A DNA stretch of 48,018 nt from Candidatus Saccharimonadia bacterium (GCA_023257815.1 JALRBJ010000007.1:1-48018); one strand, 5' to 3'. Counted from the stretch's first letter, positions 24,325-34,096 are shown. The notes: generated from the letters alone by a model not told the origin. Numbers and translations: made by a program.

Positions 24325-26013
24325 ATGCACCATCATTTAAGCCTGCGAGGCAAATTAATTATCATGCTGTCGGTCATGGCCAGCCTATTTTTGGTGGCAC
24401 TTGATCAGACCATCATTTCAACTGCACTCGGTAAGATTGTTGAAGAATTCAACGCGTTTAGCAGCCTAAGCTGGATTGTAACGGCATACCTACTTACCAC
24501 TACCGTAACAGTTCCAATCGCAGGTAAGTTGTCTGACTTGTTTGGGCGTAAAATCGTTCTATTAACAGGTGTAGCTATCTTTGCTATTGGTTCGTTACTT
24601 AGTGGCTTAGCTGGTAATGTTGATGCACTTATTTGGGCACGTGCCTTCCAGGGAATTGGTGGTGGTATCATTACGGCCAATGCCTTTACGATCGTTGGTG
24701 ACTTATTCGAAGCTCGCGAACGTGGCAAGTGGCAAGGACTAATTGGTGCGGTCTTCGGTATATCATCTGTAATCGGGCCACTACTTGGCGGCTGGTTAAC
24801 TGATGGTCATGGTATATTTGGCATAACAACTGACTGGCGCTGGACATTCTTTATTAACGTACCAGTGGCTATACTTGCCTTTGCGTTGATCTTTATCTTT
24901 AGCCCTAGTTTGCGCCATGCAAAAAAACCGAAAATTGATTATGTTGGTGCTGGACTACTAACGGTTGCTCTTGCTACGTTAGTGCTTGCAGTAGATAATA
25001 CCGAGGTAATCTTTAAGGATCTAATGGACGCGACTGGGCTCAGCTTAGTTGGACTGCGTGTCATCATGGGTACGATCGTAGCTTTTGCAACTGCCCTGTT
25101 CGTTCATTTTGAGCGCAAAGCAGAGCAGCCAATCCTGCCACTTAAGTTTTTCAAGAACCATAACTACAGGTTAGTGATGGGCGTAGCAACTTTATTCGGT
25201 GTTGGGTTCATGGGTTCGATTTTGTACCTAACTCAGTTCAATCAACAGGTGTTCGGTGCTAGCCCAACCGAAAGTGGTTTAATGCTACTACCGATGATAG
25301 GGGGCTTAATGGTTGCAAGTATTAGCTCTGGGCAGATTATTTCTAAAATTGGTAAGTACAAGATATTCATGCAAATTGGTACGATAATTGCTGCAGTAAT
25401 GGTAGCATTACTTACTACGCTTACTCCCGAAACCCCTTATTACTACGAAGCAATACTTATGGCATTCCTAGGATTTGGGTTAGGATTTGTTATGCCGGTC
25501 ATGAACATTGCTGTGCAAAACGAATTTAAGCAAGCTGAACTTGGTGCTGCTACCAGCTCTGTACAATTATTCCGTGGACTTGGATCGACTATCGGCATAG
25601 CAATCTTTGGCTCAATGCTTACTAGTGGCATCATAGCAAACCTAACAAACATCCAGTCAGACCCTTACCTTAAATCCATCTCAACTTCACCAGCTGTTCA
25701 GAAGATTGGTAAAGTTGACGATGCCAATACACTACTAACTCTAAACACACCAGATATCAAAGCAAAGATTCATGACGGCGTAGAGAAGAATGTGTCAAAA
25801 CTTCCTCGCCCACTTGAAAAAGAAGCCATGAAGGCGTTCGACGGTGACCAAAGCGATTACTCCAATAAGATTGTGTACGCTTTTTCAGATGCCTTGCGTG
25901 ATATATTTATCGTATCCGCTGTTACTATGGGCGCCTCGGCAGTACTTGTGTTTGGACTAAAGGAACGTGAATTAGCAAAAGCTTCGGCTGAAGCTACACC
26001 TGGCGAGATGTAA
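24325..26013 (+). CDS. MFS multidrug exporter, DHA2 type, AbrB-linked
   Basis: In this 562-residue, 14-helix protein the first helix has [18 protein letters not shown] (DHA2 signature), motif A is [13 protein letters not shown], and motif C-like sequence appears as [28 protein letters not shown] is the usual short segment of the family. It is a paralogue of the exporter at 16687 but under separate control. An AGGAG before the ATG provides translation within the operon. Substrates are unknown; resistance to host- or community-produced compounds is plausible. Confidence 0.9.
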   Translation: MHHHLSLRGKLIIMLSVMASLFLVALDQTIISTALGKIVEEFNAFSSLSWIVTAYLLTTTVTVPIAGKLSDLFGRKIVLLTGVAIFAIGSLLSGLAGNVDALIWARAFQGIGGGIITANAFTIVGDLFEARERGKWQGLIGAVFGISSVIGPLLGGWLTDGHGIFGITTDWRWTFFINVPVAILAFALIFIFSPSLRHAKKPKIDYVGAGLLTVALATLVLAVDNTEVIFKDLMDATGLSLVGLRVIMGTIVAFATALFVHFERKAEQPILPLKFFKNHNYRLVMGVATLFGVGFMGSILYLTQFNQQVFGASPTESGLMLLPMIGGLMVASISSGQIISKIGKYKIFMQIGTIIAAVMVALLTTLTPETPYYYEAILMAFLGFGLGFVMPVMNIAVQNEFKQAELGAATSSVQLFRGLGSTIGIAIFGSMLTSGIIANLTNIQSDPYLKSISTSPAVQKIGKVDDANTLLTLNTPDIKAKIHDGVEKNVSKLPRPLEKEAMKAFDGDQSDYSNKIVYAFSDALRDIFIVSAVTMGASAVLVFGLKERELAKASAEATPGEM

Positions 26014-26041
26014 TACGCTAGTGCTTAGGGCAAAAACACGC

Positions 26042-26047
26042 TATACT
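26042..26047 (+). promoter_or_regulatory. -10 box for the second corA gene, near-leaderless
   Basis: TATACT ends eight bases before the ATG at 26056. Confidence 0.5.
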
Positions 26048-26055
26048 GACTGCAA

Positions 26056-26991
26056 ATGTTAGCGTATTATACAAAACGCTCACCGGGTGAGGATTTTGAA
26101 CGGATTAATGCTCCACTTAAAGGGGCAAGTGTGTGGGTTGATGGTTCAAATCTGAGTGATGAAGAGATTAATCTACTCATTAAAACCTACAACTTAAACA
26201 CAAACATCATATATGACGTTCGCGATCGTGGAGAGTTACCCCGCGTTGAGTATGCGGACGATACAGCATATGTCTTTCTGCGCTTGCCGCATCTTAGTAA
26301 GACTAGTCATGTTATAAGTCTGCCCTTACTTTGTGTAGTTAAAGAGAATGTTTTTCTTACCTTAAGTATGGGTGATGGTATTTCGCCCGAGACAGTTGCA
26401 CTTTCAACCTTACCTATTACAACTGACCATACCCAAACATTATTGCTGGGAGTTATGGCTGCAGTGGTTGATACATTCGGCGAGATGATAGCTCATACGG
26501 CTCGCTCAATTACAGATACTGCGAATCGTTTAAAAACACATGATGTGACTAATCGAGATTTTATTCACTTTGTTACAGTAGAAGCGAATCTTAACCAGAG
26601 TCGCATGAACCTTGATAGTACGCTTGCAATGGTACATCGGCTTCGTGAAAATAAGCATGATTCATTGGATGATGAGAGTATTGAAGCAGTTGAGGACATT
26701 GCTCTGCACGTTCAGCAATTACTTGTATCTATTGAAAGTCATTTGAGTAGTGTTGAAAGTATTCGTAATGCGTATAGTACAGTTGCTAATAATACTTTAA
26801 ATCAGCGTATGAAAACTCTAACAGTATTTACTGTATTGATCGCTTTACCCAATGTATTTTATGGAATGTACGGTATGAATGTGCCGCTGCCATTTCAGAA
26901 TGACGTTTGGGCATACGGGGCTATAGTGGGGTTTACAGTTGCGCTTATTTTTATAGTCTATCTCATAGCAAAAAAGCTTCGAATCTTTTAA
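26056..26991 (+). CDS. CorA-family divalent cation channel, second copy
   Basis: This 311-residue protein has the N-terminal soluble domain with the family phrase RGELPRVEYADDTAYVFLRLP, a long helical stalk, and two C-terminal membrane helices with YGMNVPLP (GMN at 273-275). It ends in a basic KKLRIF. It differs strongly from the copy at 7251 in the soluble domain, so the two may have different ion preferences or gating. Confidence 0.9.
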   Translation: MLAYYTKRSPGEDFERINAPLKGASVWVDGSNLSDEEINLLIKTYNLNTNIIYDVRDRGELPRVEYADDTAYVFLRLPHLSKTSHVISLPLLCVVKENVFLTLSMGDGISPETVALSTLPITTDHTQTLLLGVMAAVVDTFGEMIAHTARSITDTANRLKTHDVTNRDFIHFVTVEANLNQSRMNLDSTLAMVHRLRENKHDSLDDESIEAVEDIALHVQQLLVSIESHLSSVESIRNAYSTVANNTLNQRMKTLTVFTVLIALPNVFYGMYGMNVPLPFQNDVWAYGAIVGFTVALIFIVYLIAKKLRIF

Positions 26992-27030
26992 ATAACAGAG
27001 GTGCAATTAGCATAAGCAACCCTATAGTGC

Positions 27031-27059
27031 TTGACCAGAAAGCTTGTTTTTGATACGAT
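27031..27059 (+). promoter_or_regulatory. Promoter upstream of the small gene at 27113
   Basis: TTGACC (27031-27036), a 17-base spacer and TACGAT (27054-27059). Transcription should start near 27066 and end at the terminator at 27302-27340. Confidence 0.45.
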
Positions 27060-27112
27060 GGCTCTTGTGCTCTTTTCGCGCAGTAACTCATAAATAGTAA
27101 TTTAAAGGTCGA

Positions 27113-27265
27113 ATGCGCCAGATGAAAAGAGCAGAGCATACCCCTAAAGAGTATGCAGGGAGCATAAACTACATGCCAATCGCAATCGAGTTTGCACCAT
27201 CACGGAGCAAACGGGTCGCAGTGGATGTGGTGCCTGCCGAATGGCAAAAGTATATTGAACAGTAA
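27113..27265 (+). CDS. 50-residue hypothetical protein with its own promoter and terminator
   Basis: The ORF runs from the ATG at 27113 (an in-frame ATG at 27122 is the alternative) to TAA at 27265. It begins MRQMKRAEHTPKEYAG and ends VVPAEWQKYIEQ: basic N-terminus, amphipathic end, no membrane segment. A weak AAAGG lies upstream. A promoter and a strong terminator frame it, so the transcript is real by sequence logic even if the product is unknown. It could also be a small regulatory RNA. Confidence 0.45.
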   Translation: MRQMKRAEHTPKEYAGSINYMPIAIEFAPSRSKRVAVDVVPAEWQKYIEQ

Positions 27266-27301
27266 TGTTCGACTCGTAGTTACGTGTTAGCTACATCCAA
27301 G

Positions 27302-27340
27302 AAAAAATCATCCCAAGGCACCGGGATGATTTTTGGTTTT
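27302..27340. terminator. Bidirectional terminator between the small gene and dsbA
   Basis: AAAAATCATCCC (27303-27314) and GGGATGATTTTT (27323-27334) form a perfect 12-bp stem with an 8-base loop. A T run follows on the plus strand and an A run precedes, so it can serve both the small gene and the convergent dsbA gene. Confidence 0.85.
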
Positions 27341-27353
27341 TAGTGTAAGAGTA

Positions 27354-28067
27354 TTACGAAGCAGATTTTGAATCAGGAACAGTAACGCCTTGGTTTTTAA
27401 ACTCATTAAGTAATGTCTTTTCGAAAGCTTCCTCACCATTGTAAGCATTACCTTCAAGTTTTTTGCCGTTCAAATAGAAGGTTGGCGTTGAGTTAACACC
27501 CAACTTGTTGCCGAGTGCTCGGTCGAAGTCAATCTTTTTACTAATGCGTGTAGATTCTTTTTTTAATACGCTATTAAATTCATTCTTATCTAAGCCTACT
27601 TTTTCGGCGTAACTTGCAAAAATTGCACCACGATCGGCAGTTGAAGAACTCGACCATTCATCCTGGCTTTCAAATATAAGATTATGTAATTCCCAGTATT
27701 TACCCTGAAGTCCTGCTGCCTCAACAGCGGCTGCGCCAGCGCGGGCGTTTGGATGAATTTGTGTAAGAGGGAAGTTCCGGAATACAAATAACATTTGATC
27801 TTGATACTTTTCGGTTAGTTTACGAACAGTTGGGTGTGCACTACCGCAGGCTGGGCACTGAAAGTCACCATATTCAACAAGTACTACCTTGGCATTCTTG
27901 TTGCCAAATGTGTGGTCACCAATATCTCCCGATACATCTGCGCTCGACTGTACCTTATTGGTATTAACTTTTGACACATCAACTCGATCTCGTCCTGACC
28001 AGATTACAAGTCCACTAAACACAGCCACACAAATGACTGCAAAAATAATCCACGCTTTTGTGCTCAT
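27354..28067 (-). CDS. DsbA-like thiol-disulfide oxidoreductase, membrane anchored
   Basis: In this 237-residue protein an N-terminal helix (about 5-24, AWIIFAVICVAVFSGLVIW) anchors it, with the rest outside the cell. The thioredoxin-like domain begins VVLVEYGDFQCPACGSAHP with the active site C71-P-A-C74, and PLTQIHPNARAGAAAVEAAG matches the DsbA/BdbD-type helical insert. The cis-Pro loop is STPTFYLNG. It probably introduces disulfides into exported proteins such as pilins. No DsbB or VKOR partner is adjacent. Confidence 0.9.
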   Translation of the reverse strand: MSTKAWIIFAVICVAVFSGLVIWSGRDRVDVSKVNTNKVQSSADVSGDIGDHTFGNKNAKVVLVEYGDFQCPACGSAHPTVRKLTEKYQDQMLFVFRNFPLTQIHPNARAGAAAVEAAGLQGKYWELHNLIFESQDEWSSSSTADRGAIFASYAEKVGLDKNEFNSVLKKESTRISKKIDFDRALGNKLGVNSTPTFYLNGKKLEGNAYNGEEAFEKTLLNEFKNQGVTVPDSKSAS

Positions 28068-28151
28068 TTACTGTCTCTCCTTTAACTACTACTATTGTAC
28101 TAGAAATTTTGGATTCCTGCCGCTTCCTCGTTTACAATAGGCGTAAGAACA

Positions 28152-29180
28152 ATGACAGAATTTTTATTTATAGTCGCGCTTGGACTTTTTGCAGCACTTA
28201 TTTTAGTGGCTTCAATTTCACCTAATGTCACTACAATTAGCAGCTTTGAACTAAAGCGTCGTAAGAAGACTGGTGACACTCATGTCGAAATTGATTATCT
28301 CCGTGAATTACTATTTCGCGACGTACTTTCGCTACAAAAAGTATTGCAAGCCACCTTTCTTGTGCTATTTGTCTTAGCAAGCGTTGGAGCTTTTGGCTGG
28401 TTTAGCGGTTCTATCACGGCAGTTCTAATTGCCCTTTGGTACGGATCAATTGCGCGCTTATCGTTCGTTTCGTCATTTGGACAGAAACAGTATGATAAAT
28501 ACGAATTGGTAATACTTGGTTTTTTGCAAAAGCACATTAATATCATAAAGTGGTTGCGTTCGGTTATTCCAACCATTAAAGAGATCCACCTCACATCCAA
28601 GGATGAATTGGAATATCTTGTAAAAGATGCGCACAATGTACTTAGTCCTGATGAGCAAAAGTTGATTATTAGTAGTCTTACTTTCAAAACCAAATTGGTA
28701 CATGACATTATGACTCCAAAGAGTGTGATAGATTCGGTTGGCCAGAATGAATTGCTTGGCCCACTTGTTCTAGATGGGTTGCACAAAACAGGACATAGTC
28801 GTTTTCCTGTAATTAATGGTGATATTGATCATGTGGTCGGTATCTTACATTTAAGAGATGTACTTACTATTGATGCAAGTCGTAAGCACACTGCGCGGGT
28901 AGAGTCGGCTATGTCAAAGAATGTTTACTATATTCGCGAAGACCATAATCTTGAGCAAGCGCTATCTGCATTCTTAAAAACTCACCATCACTTATTCATT
29001 GTTATTAACGAATTTCGCGAGACAGTCGGCATTCTTACGCTTGAAGACACACTTGAGGCGTTACTGGGTCGAAAGATAGTTGATGAGTTTGATGCTCATG
29101 ACGACATGCGTGCTGTAGCAGTGCGCCAAGCGAGTGCACGTTCAGCTATCAACCACACAGCCAGTAGCAAAGATATTTAA
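28152..29180 (+). CDS. Membrane protein with CBS pair, HlyC/CorC-like
   Basis: In this 342-residue protein there is an N-terminal helix and a second hydrophobic region (about 65-95, TFLVLFVLASVGAFGWF). A Bateman (CBS-pair) module follows, with KLVHDIMTPKSVIDSV, SRFPVINGDIDHVVGILHLRD and VINEFRETVGILTLEDTLEALLG. That module is typical of CorC/CNNM-type proteins, but the usual DUF21 membrane domain is reduced here. The CBS pair probably binds adenine nucleotides. Its stop overlaps the convergent antiporter gene by four bases. Confidence 0.8.
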   Translation: MTEFLFIVALGLFAALILVASISPNVTTISSFELKRRKKTGDTHVEIDYLRELLFRDVLSLQKVLQATFLVLFVLASVGAFGWFSGSITAVLIALWYGSIARLSFVSSFGQKQYDKYELVILGFLQKHINIIKWLRSVIPTIKEIHLTSKDELEYLVKDAHNVLSPDEQKLIISSLTFKTKLVHDIMTPKSVIDSVGQNELLGPLVLDGLHKTGHSRFPVINGDIDHVVGILHLRDVLTIDASRKHTARVESAMSKNVYYIREDHNLEQALSAFLKTHHHLFIVINEFRETVGILTLEDTLEALLGRKIVDEFDAHDDMRAVAVRQASARSAINHTASSKDI

Positions 29181-30871
29181 TTTGCGTGTTCTTTAACGGC
29201 GGCACGGCCAATACTTACGATGTGTCGTGTTCTAAAGCCTTCAAAAGCTTTCTTATCAATACCGTATCGTTTAATGTGAGTAGTAATATATTCCGACCCA
29301 AGGAAGCGTGGCAAAATTACGTAAGCAGCACCATGCTCATATAATTCAAGAGCATCTTCGTATGTTCTGGCATGGCAGATAAACACGATATCAGTTGAGT
29401 AGCGGTGTAAGTACGTAAGTAATAATAGATTTATACGGCGATCAATAATTGTGCTGGCAACAAACTTAGCGTGGCCGGCATTGATTTCTTCTAAGAATTC
29501 GGTATCCGTAGCGTCACCATATGCGTGGCGAATACCTTGTGATTCAAGGTGTTCAATAATTTCAGGATCGTAATCAACTACTAAGTAGCGCTGTTTTGTG
29601 TCGCGAAATAGGCTCAGAAACTCATGACCACCATGTTGGTAGCCGAATAGAATCGCACTATATAGGCCGCGTTTTTGACGTTGTTCACTGGGTTGTTTAC
29701 GCTCAAATATTCCTAATACCTTATGTAGGCGACGATACAACTGATCGTCATATTTCATAAGGTACGAGCTGACCCCGATCGTAATAAGGGCTACGAGTGT
29801 AATTATGCTGGCTGCTTTATTATTGATTAAACCGGTTTGGGTAGCTAGAACAACAAGTACGATCGAGAATTCACTCACCTGGCTAAGATGAATACCCGCT
29901 TTAAAGCTAGTAAGTTTTGTGTAGCCAAGCGCACCAAGGCTGGCTATTGTGAATAACGGCTTACCGATTAACACAATTGCAGATAGCAGTACGGCAGGCA
30001 GTAGTGTTGATGATAAATCACTGAATACGAATGTTTCGCCGAGCGACACGAAGAACAGGACTACAAAGAAATCACGCAGGGGTTTGAGTCGCGTGCTCAT
30101 CTCGGTTGCATAGGGCAGTCCCGCTAGTGCCACGCCTGCGAATAGAGCGCCGACCTCATGGGAAAAACCAGCTACGCCAAATAAGTTTGCTATACCGAAT
30201 CCCCAGGCAACTGCAAATACGAATAACAATTCTTGGCTTTTAGCGAGTGCTTTCGAAAACTTTGGAATCAAATATGCGCCAGCTAAATAAAGTAGTAAAC
30301 CTAGGCCAACCGCTTTAGCAAGCATTGGTAGAATGTCATCAACTGTTAAACCCCCGGATGATGCCGCTCCAACGGCTACAATCGCAAGTGTTGCAACAAT
30401 ATCGTCTACCAAAATCACACCAATTGCGATCTGTCCATGAAGTCGACTAATCTCGCGTTTATCAGATAGTACCTTTAAGATAACAATCGTACTAGAGAAG
30501 AACAGGGCAACGCCCATTACTAGCGCCGATATAATGTCGAAACCAAGTAAATATAATGTGGCTATACCCAGGCCACCCACTAAGGTTAGTATTGCCGCAG
30601 CGGTAACGATCGAAACTTTACCCAGACTTTTAATAACACCAGCGTTCATACCAAGTCCGATAATGAATAGCAGCAGGGCAATACCAATCTGGCTAAAGCC
30701 TTCAAATGCTTCCTTGGCATGAATAAGATTAAGTAGGACTGGCCCAACTAATATACCAGATAGAATGTAACCTAAAATAAGTGGCTGACGCAGCAATCGC
30801 ATCACAACCGAAATAGCCGCTACTACTACAAGTACCAGGCTTAATTCAGTGAAGATTTCTTGGCTATGCAT
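29177..30871 (-). CDS. Kef-type cation/proton antiporter with RCK (TrkA-N) domain
   Basis: In this 564-residue protein the first 390 residues form a CPA2 Na+/H+ exchanger domain with about 12 helices (LILGYILSGILVGP, LLFIIGLGMN, FFSSTIVILKVL, then FSHEVGALFAGVALAG). The C-terminal part is a Rossmann RCK domain: AILFGYQHGGHEFL, YLVVDYDPEIIEHLE, AYGDATDTEFLEE. It lacks the full GxGxxG but keeps the NAD-binding Asp. It is likely to export K+ or Na+ in exchange for protons, gated by nucleotides. Confidence 0.88.
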   Translation of the reverse strand: MHSQEIFTELSLVLVVVAAISVVMRLLRQPLILGYILSGILVGPVLLNLIHAKEAFEGFSQIGIALLLFIIGLGMNAGVIKSLGKVSIVTAAAILTLVGGLGIATLYLLGFDIISALVMGVALFFSSTIVILKVLSDKREISRLHGQIAIGVILVDDIVATLAIVAVGAASSGGLTVDDILPMLAKAVGLGLLLYLAGAYLIPKFSKALAKSQELLFVFAVAWGFGIANLFGVAGFSHEVGALFAGVALAGLPYATEMSTRLKPLRDFFVVLFFVSLGETFVFSDLSSTLLPAVLLSAIVLIGKPLFTIASLGALGYTKLTSFKAGIHLSQVSEFSIVLVVLATQTGLINNKAASIITLVALITIGVSSYLMKYDDQLYRRLHKVLGIFERKQPSEQRQKRGLYSAILFGYQHGGHEFLSLFRDTKQRYLVVDYDPEIIEHLESQGIRHAYGDATDTEFLEEINAGHAKFVASTIIDRRINLLLLTYLHRYSTDIVFICHARTYEDALELYEHGAAYVILPRFLGSEYITTHIKRYGIDKKAFEGFRTRHIVSIGRAAVKEHAN

Positions 30872-30960
30872 TGTTGATATTACTGCTTATGGTTTACTTT
30901 TAGTATGACAGTAATTAAACCAACTGGCAATCACCTCTGGTGATAAGAGGTAAAGCGCGC

Positions 30961-30966
30961 TATAAT
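30961..30966 (+). promoter_or_regulatory. -10 box of the aspS gene
   Basis: A perfect TATAAT is followed by ten bases (including AGGAAG, a possible ribosome-binding site) and the ATG at 30977. Confidence 0.5.
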
Positions 30967-30976
30967 ATCAGGAAGT

Positions 30977-32284
30977 ATGGCAAGAACACTTATTCGGGAT
31001 ATCCCACAACACATTGGCAAACAAGTAACGATTGAAGGTTGGCTGCACAAAAAGCGCCTGCTTGGCGGACTAAATTTCTTAACTGTTCGTGACAGATCTG
31101 GTGTTGCGCAGAATCTTATTCAAGATAAGGATGAAATTGAAAAACTGCGTGGCATGCAAATTGGTACGGTAGTTCGTTTTACTGGTACAATTGTTGCCGA
31201 TGAACGCGCACCAGGCGGTGCAGAGCTACACGAAGTAACTGTAGAGATTCTTAGTCCGGTTAGTGATGAACCACCAATCGAAGTCGATAAGCCAATTCCT
31301 CATAAGTCAGAAAACCTCGACACATTATTTGAGTATCGCGTGTTAAATCTACGCAATTTACAGGAACAAAAGATTTTCAAAATCCGTGCTAGCTTAGTGC
31401 GTGAGATTCGTAACTATCTTCATCAAAATGAATTTGTCGAAATCGATACACCAAAGCTACTTGCCGGTGCAACCGAGGGTGGTGCCGAAGTGTTCAAGTT
31501 AGATTATTTTGGCCAAACAGCAACTCTTGCACAAAGCCCACAATTCTATAAGCAAATCATGGTTGGTGTGTTTGAGCGAGTGTACGAAATTGGTCATAGC
31601 TACCGTGCCGAACCATCGGCAACGACGCGCCACTTGACTGAGCTTACTATGCTGGACATCGAGATGGGTTTTGTTGAAAGTCATCAGGAAGTCATGGACA
31701 CTGTAGCTAACATGACAAAGCAAGTGTTACAAAATGTATATGAATCACACGCAGACGATCTAAAAAGCCTTAATGCACCAGAACTTAAACTCTCTGGTGA
31801 TGTACCAAAGTTTACTATCGCCGAAATTCACGAAATGTACACTAAGGCAACTGGTACTGATACAAGGAATGAAAAAGATTTGATTCCAGATGAAGAGCGT
31901 TGGATTGCTGACTACGCCCGCAAGCAACTTGGAAGCGATTTAGTATACGCAACTGATTTCCCTAAAGAAGCTGGCAAGTTTTACCATAAGTTCAAAGATG
32001 ATGGCACGGTTGCCTGGGCCGATCTTTTATTCCGCGGTCTAGAAATTGCCACAGTACCGCTACGTGAAAACAATTACGATAAGATGATTGAACAAATGAC
32101 TGCAGCAGGTGTCGATGTAACCGCCGATGGTTTCAAGTATTACCTACAAGCCTTTAAGTTCGGCCTTCCGCAGCACGGTGGTTGTGGCTTTGGAATAGAT
32201 CGTTTAGTTCAAAAAACTATCGGTTTAAGTAACGTCAAAGAAGCCACCCTCTTCCCACGTGATATTAATCGACTAGCACCGTAA
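30977..32284 (+). CDS. aspS: Aspartyl-tRNA synthetase, archaeal type (possibly non-discriminating)
   Basis: This 435-residue class IIb synthetase has an OB-fold anticodon-binding domain (1-105, QVTIEGWLHKKRLLGGLNFL, then VRDRSGVAQ), followed by a catalytic domain with motif 2 (RAEPSATTRHLTELTMLDIEM, split) and motif 3 (GGCGFGIDRLVQ). It lacks the large GAD insert of bacterial AspRS, so it is of the shorter archaeal/eukaryotic type. In bacteria these often charge both tRNA-Asp and tRNA-Asn, with Asn then made by GatCAB. That last point is not testable in this window. Confidence 0.9.
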   Translation: MARTLIRDIPQHIGKQVTIEGWLHKKRLLGGLNFLTVRDRSGVAQNLIQDKDEIEKLRGMQIGTVVRFTGTIVADERAPGGAELHEVTVEILSPVSDEPPIEVDKPIPHKSENLDTLFEYRVLNLRNLQEQKIFKIRASLVREIRNYLHQNEFVEIDTPKLLAGATEGGAEVFKLDYFGQTATLAQSPQFYKQIMVGVFERVYEIGHSYRAEPSATTRHLTELTMLDIEMGFVESHQEVMDTVANMTKQVLQNVYESHADDLKSLNAPELKLSGDVPKFTIAEIHEMYTKATGTDTRNEKDLIPDEERWIADYARKQLGSDLVYATDFPKEAGKFYHKFKDDGTVAWADLLFRGLEIATVPLRENNYDKMIEQMTAAGVDVTADGFKYYLQAFKFGLPQHGGCGFGIDRLVQKTIGLSNVKEATLFPRDINRLAP

Positions 32285-33078
32285 TGAAACAACGCATCTC
32301 AATAGTAAATCGCAACGGCTTAAAACTTGTAATTCAACTTGATGGCAATACTGATGATTCAAAACTTGTATTTATTGCGCATGGGCAAGGTGGGTTTATT
32401 GAGCAAGTCCACATTGAAGCATTTGCACAGGCGTTCCTTGCAAATAACTATAGAGTTGTGCGATTCGACGCTACTCATGCGCTTGGCGAGAGTGAGGGTG
32501 ACATAGCAGATGTTACGTACGATACATATGTTAGTGACCTTGAAGATGTGATTAATTGGGCAAAGCAGCAAGACTGGTTTGTATCGCCATTCGCATTGTG
32601 TGGTCATAGCATGGGTGCTCAGTCAACAACTTGGTATGCTGAGCATCATCCCGAAGAAGTGTCATTGCTACTTCCTATGGCGCCTGTTATTAACTATGAC
32701 TTACACACGCAAACAATGGCTGAAGATGAGCTGCAAGCGTGGCGACAAACAGGCATTAAAGAGATGAGCAGTCGCAGTAAGCCTGGAGTGAAAAAGCTTT
32801 TGAAGTGGCAAGTTGAAGAGAGTTTAAAAAAGTTTGATATTTTACCAGTGGCGGGTAAACTTACCATGCCCGTATTTCAAATTGTTGGCAGCAACGACAA
32901 GCCCTGCCCACCGAAGCACCAAGAAGTATTTATGAAACACGTTGGTAGCTCAAACAAGCAATTGATTGTTCTTGAAGGTTTGGAGCATAGCTACCGCGAA
33001 GCAAAAACTGATGAATGGGGTGTAGGCATTAAAAAAGTTCAAGAACTTATGACCAATTGGCTTAAAAGTTTAGAATAG
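32284..33078 (+). CDS. Alpha/beta hydrolase
   Basis: In this 264-residue protein the oxyanion-side HGQGG is at 33-37, the nucleophile elbow is GHSMG (S109), a late acidic residue lies in GSNDKPCPP, and the catalytic His is in EGLEHSYREAK. It resembles serine esterases or lipases without a signal peptide, so it is probably cytosolic. The ATG shares one base with the aspS stop (TAATG), so it is translated in an operon with aspS. The substrate is unknown. Confidence 0.85.
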   Translation: MKQRISIVNRNGLKLVIQLDGNTDDSKLVFIAHGQGGFIEQVHIEAFAQAFLANNYRVVRFDATHALGESEGDIADVTYDTYVSDLEDVINWAKQQDWFVSPFALCGHSMGAQSTTWYAEHHPEEVSLLLPMAPVINYDLHTQTMAEDELQAWRQTGIKEMSSRSKPGVKKLLKWQVEESLKKFDILPVAGKLTMPVFQIVGSNDKPCPPKHQEVFMKHVGSSNKQLIVLEGLEHSYREAKTDEWGVGIKKVQELMTNWLKSLE

Positions 33079-33516
33079 CTTTTCAAGCTCTAAATAATCG
33101 CGCTTTAAGCTAGCCGAATCTTGAATGAATTTTTTGATTGTTGTGATGTCGCGGTAAAACAAAATATCTTTTATACAAATTAGTACGATGATTGGTATCG
33201 GCGTCGCTCGTGCTTCGAGCAGCCCCCACAACTTATCAATAAAGCTATTTAATGCTTTACGCTGAACTTTGCTCATCCGTTCGCTATGAATCTGCTTGAT
33301 CATCAAAACAAGAATCATACGAATAAGTAAGAATACGACAAGCCAGCCGACAAAAGGAATAAGCAGCAGCCACCACCACGCACTAAAAAAGTAAGCCAAT
33401 ACTCCGCATAGAATAACAATTATCACAAATACAGCAATCGTAATAATGGTAGCGATATGAATGACTCGGCGTGCAATCAGTGCAGTTAACGCCCTAGCTA
33501 CAGTTAGTGTACTCAT
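33070..33516 (-). CDS. Two-helix membrane protein, unknown
   Basis: In this 148-residue protein two strongly hydrophobic helices (about 18-42 and 45-72, IITIAVFVIIVILCGVLAYF and LLLIPFVGWLVVFLLIRMIL) are followed by a basic, helical cytosolic part. The minus-strand TACAGT ends six bases before the ATG (33516), giving a predicted leaderless transcript. No family is recognised. Its 3' end overlaps the convergent hydrolase gene by nine bases. Confidence 0.65.
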   Translation of the reverse strand: MSTLTVARALTALIARRVIHIATIITIAVFVIIVILCGVLAYFFSAWWWLLLIPFVGWLVVFLLIRMILVLMIKQIHSERMSKVQRKALNSFIDKLWGLLEARATPIPIIVLICIKDILFYRDITTIKKFIQDSASLKRDYLELEKLF

Positions 33517-33537
33517 ACATTAACTGTAGCACGCTGC

Positions 33538-33543
33538 TATACT
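33538..33543 (+). promoter_or_regulatory. -10 box for the gene at 33553
   Basis: TATACT ends nine bases before the ATG; the leader is at most two or three bases. The divergent gene (33516) has its own -10, TACAGT, at 33528-33523. Confidence 0.45.
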
Positions 33544-33552
33544 TCATATTGT

Positions 33553-34095
33553 ATGAAGACGCACATAATCTACATTCCAGGTTTGGGCGATCGATACGAT
33601 GGCTTTCGTCGTGTCGTACTTAGTTTTTGGAAACTGTGGGGAGTTAGCATGGAGTACGTGCCAATTACGTGGTATGACGAGGGTAGTTTTGATGAGAAGA
33701 TGCAGCGTATTGAACGTGCGGTAAAGCGTGCAAAGGATAGACGTATCGTACTTGTAGGCGAGAGCGCCGGCGCCTCTTTGGCTCTGCATGGCGCAAGCCG
33801 CTTCGGGGTTAAAAAAGTCATTACGCTGTGTGGAGTGGCTCAGTCTAAAACACCGATCTCTAACTACTTACGCGCCAAAGCACCAGCCCTACACACGGCA
33901 GCGAGTACGTTACCGTCAAGGTACCCTGTCCCAGTTGAAAGTCTACGGGCTTTTAAAGACGGGGTAGTAGGTGAGCGTTGGAGTAAAACTAATGATGCGA
34001 CCGTGCACACTATATGGATGGTCGGCCACATGACTACAATTGTTATATGCTTAACGATCCTGGCATCGCTTATGGTTACTATTGCAAAAAAATAA
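33553..34095 (+). CDS. Alpha/beta-hydrolase-like protein with C-terminal membrane helix
   Basis: In this 180-residue protein, IIYIPGLGDRYDGFRRVV opens the fold, and the nucleophile elbow is GESAG (69-73, S71). The chain then shortens: no clear acid or His partner is visible in the usual place, and the last 25 residues form a membrane helix (MTTIVICLTILASLMVTIA) with a KK end. A possible His is in MVGHM near the membrane. It may be a reduced, membrane-tethered esterase or a non-catalytic relative. The protein at 42647 is similar in style. Confidence 0.65.
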   Translation: MKTHIIYIPGLGDRYDGFRRVVLSFWKLWGVSMEYVPITWYDEGSFDEKMQRIERAVKRAKDRRIVLVGESAGASLALHGASRFGVKKVITLCGVAQSKTPISNYLRAKAPALHTAASTLPSRYPVPVESLRAFKDGVVGERWSKTNDATVHTIWMVGHMTTIVICLTILASLMVTIAKK

Positions 34096-34096
34096 A

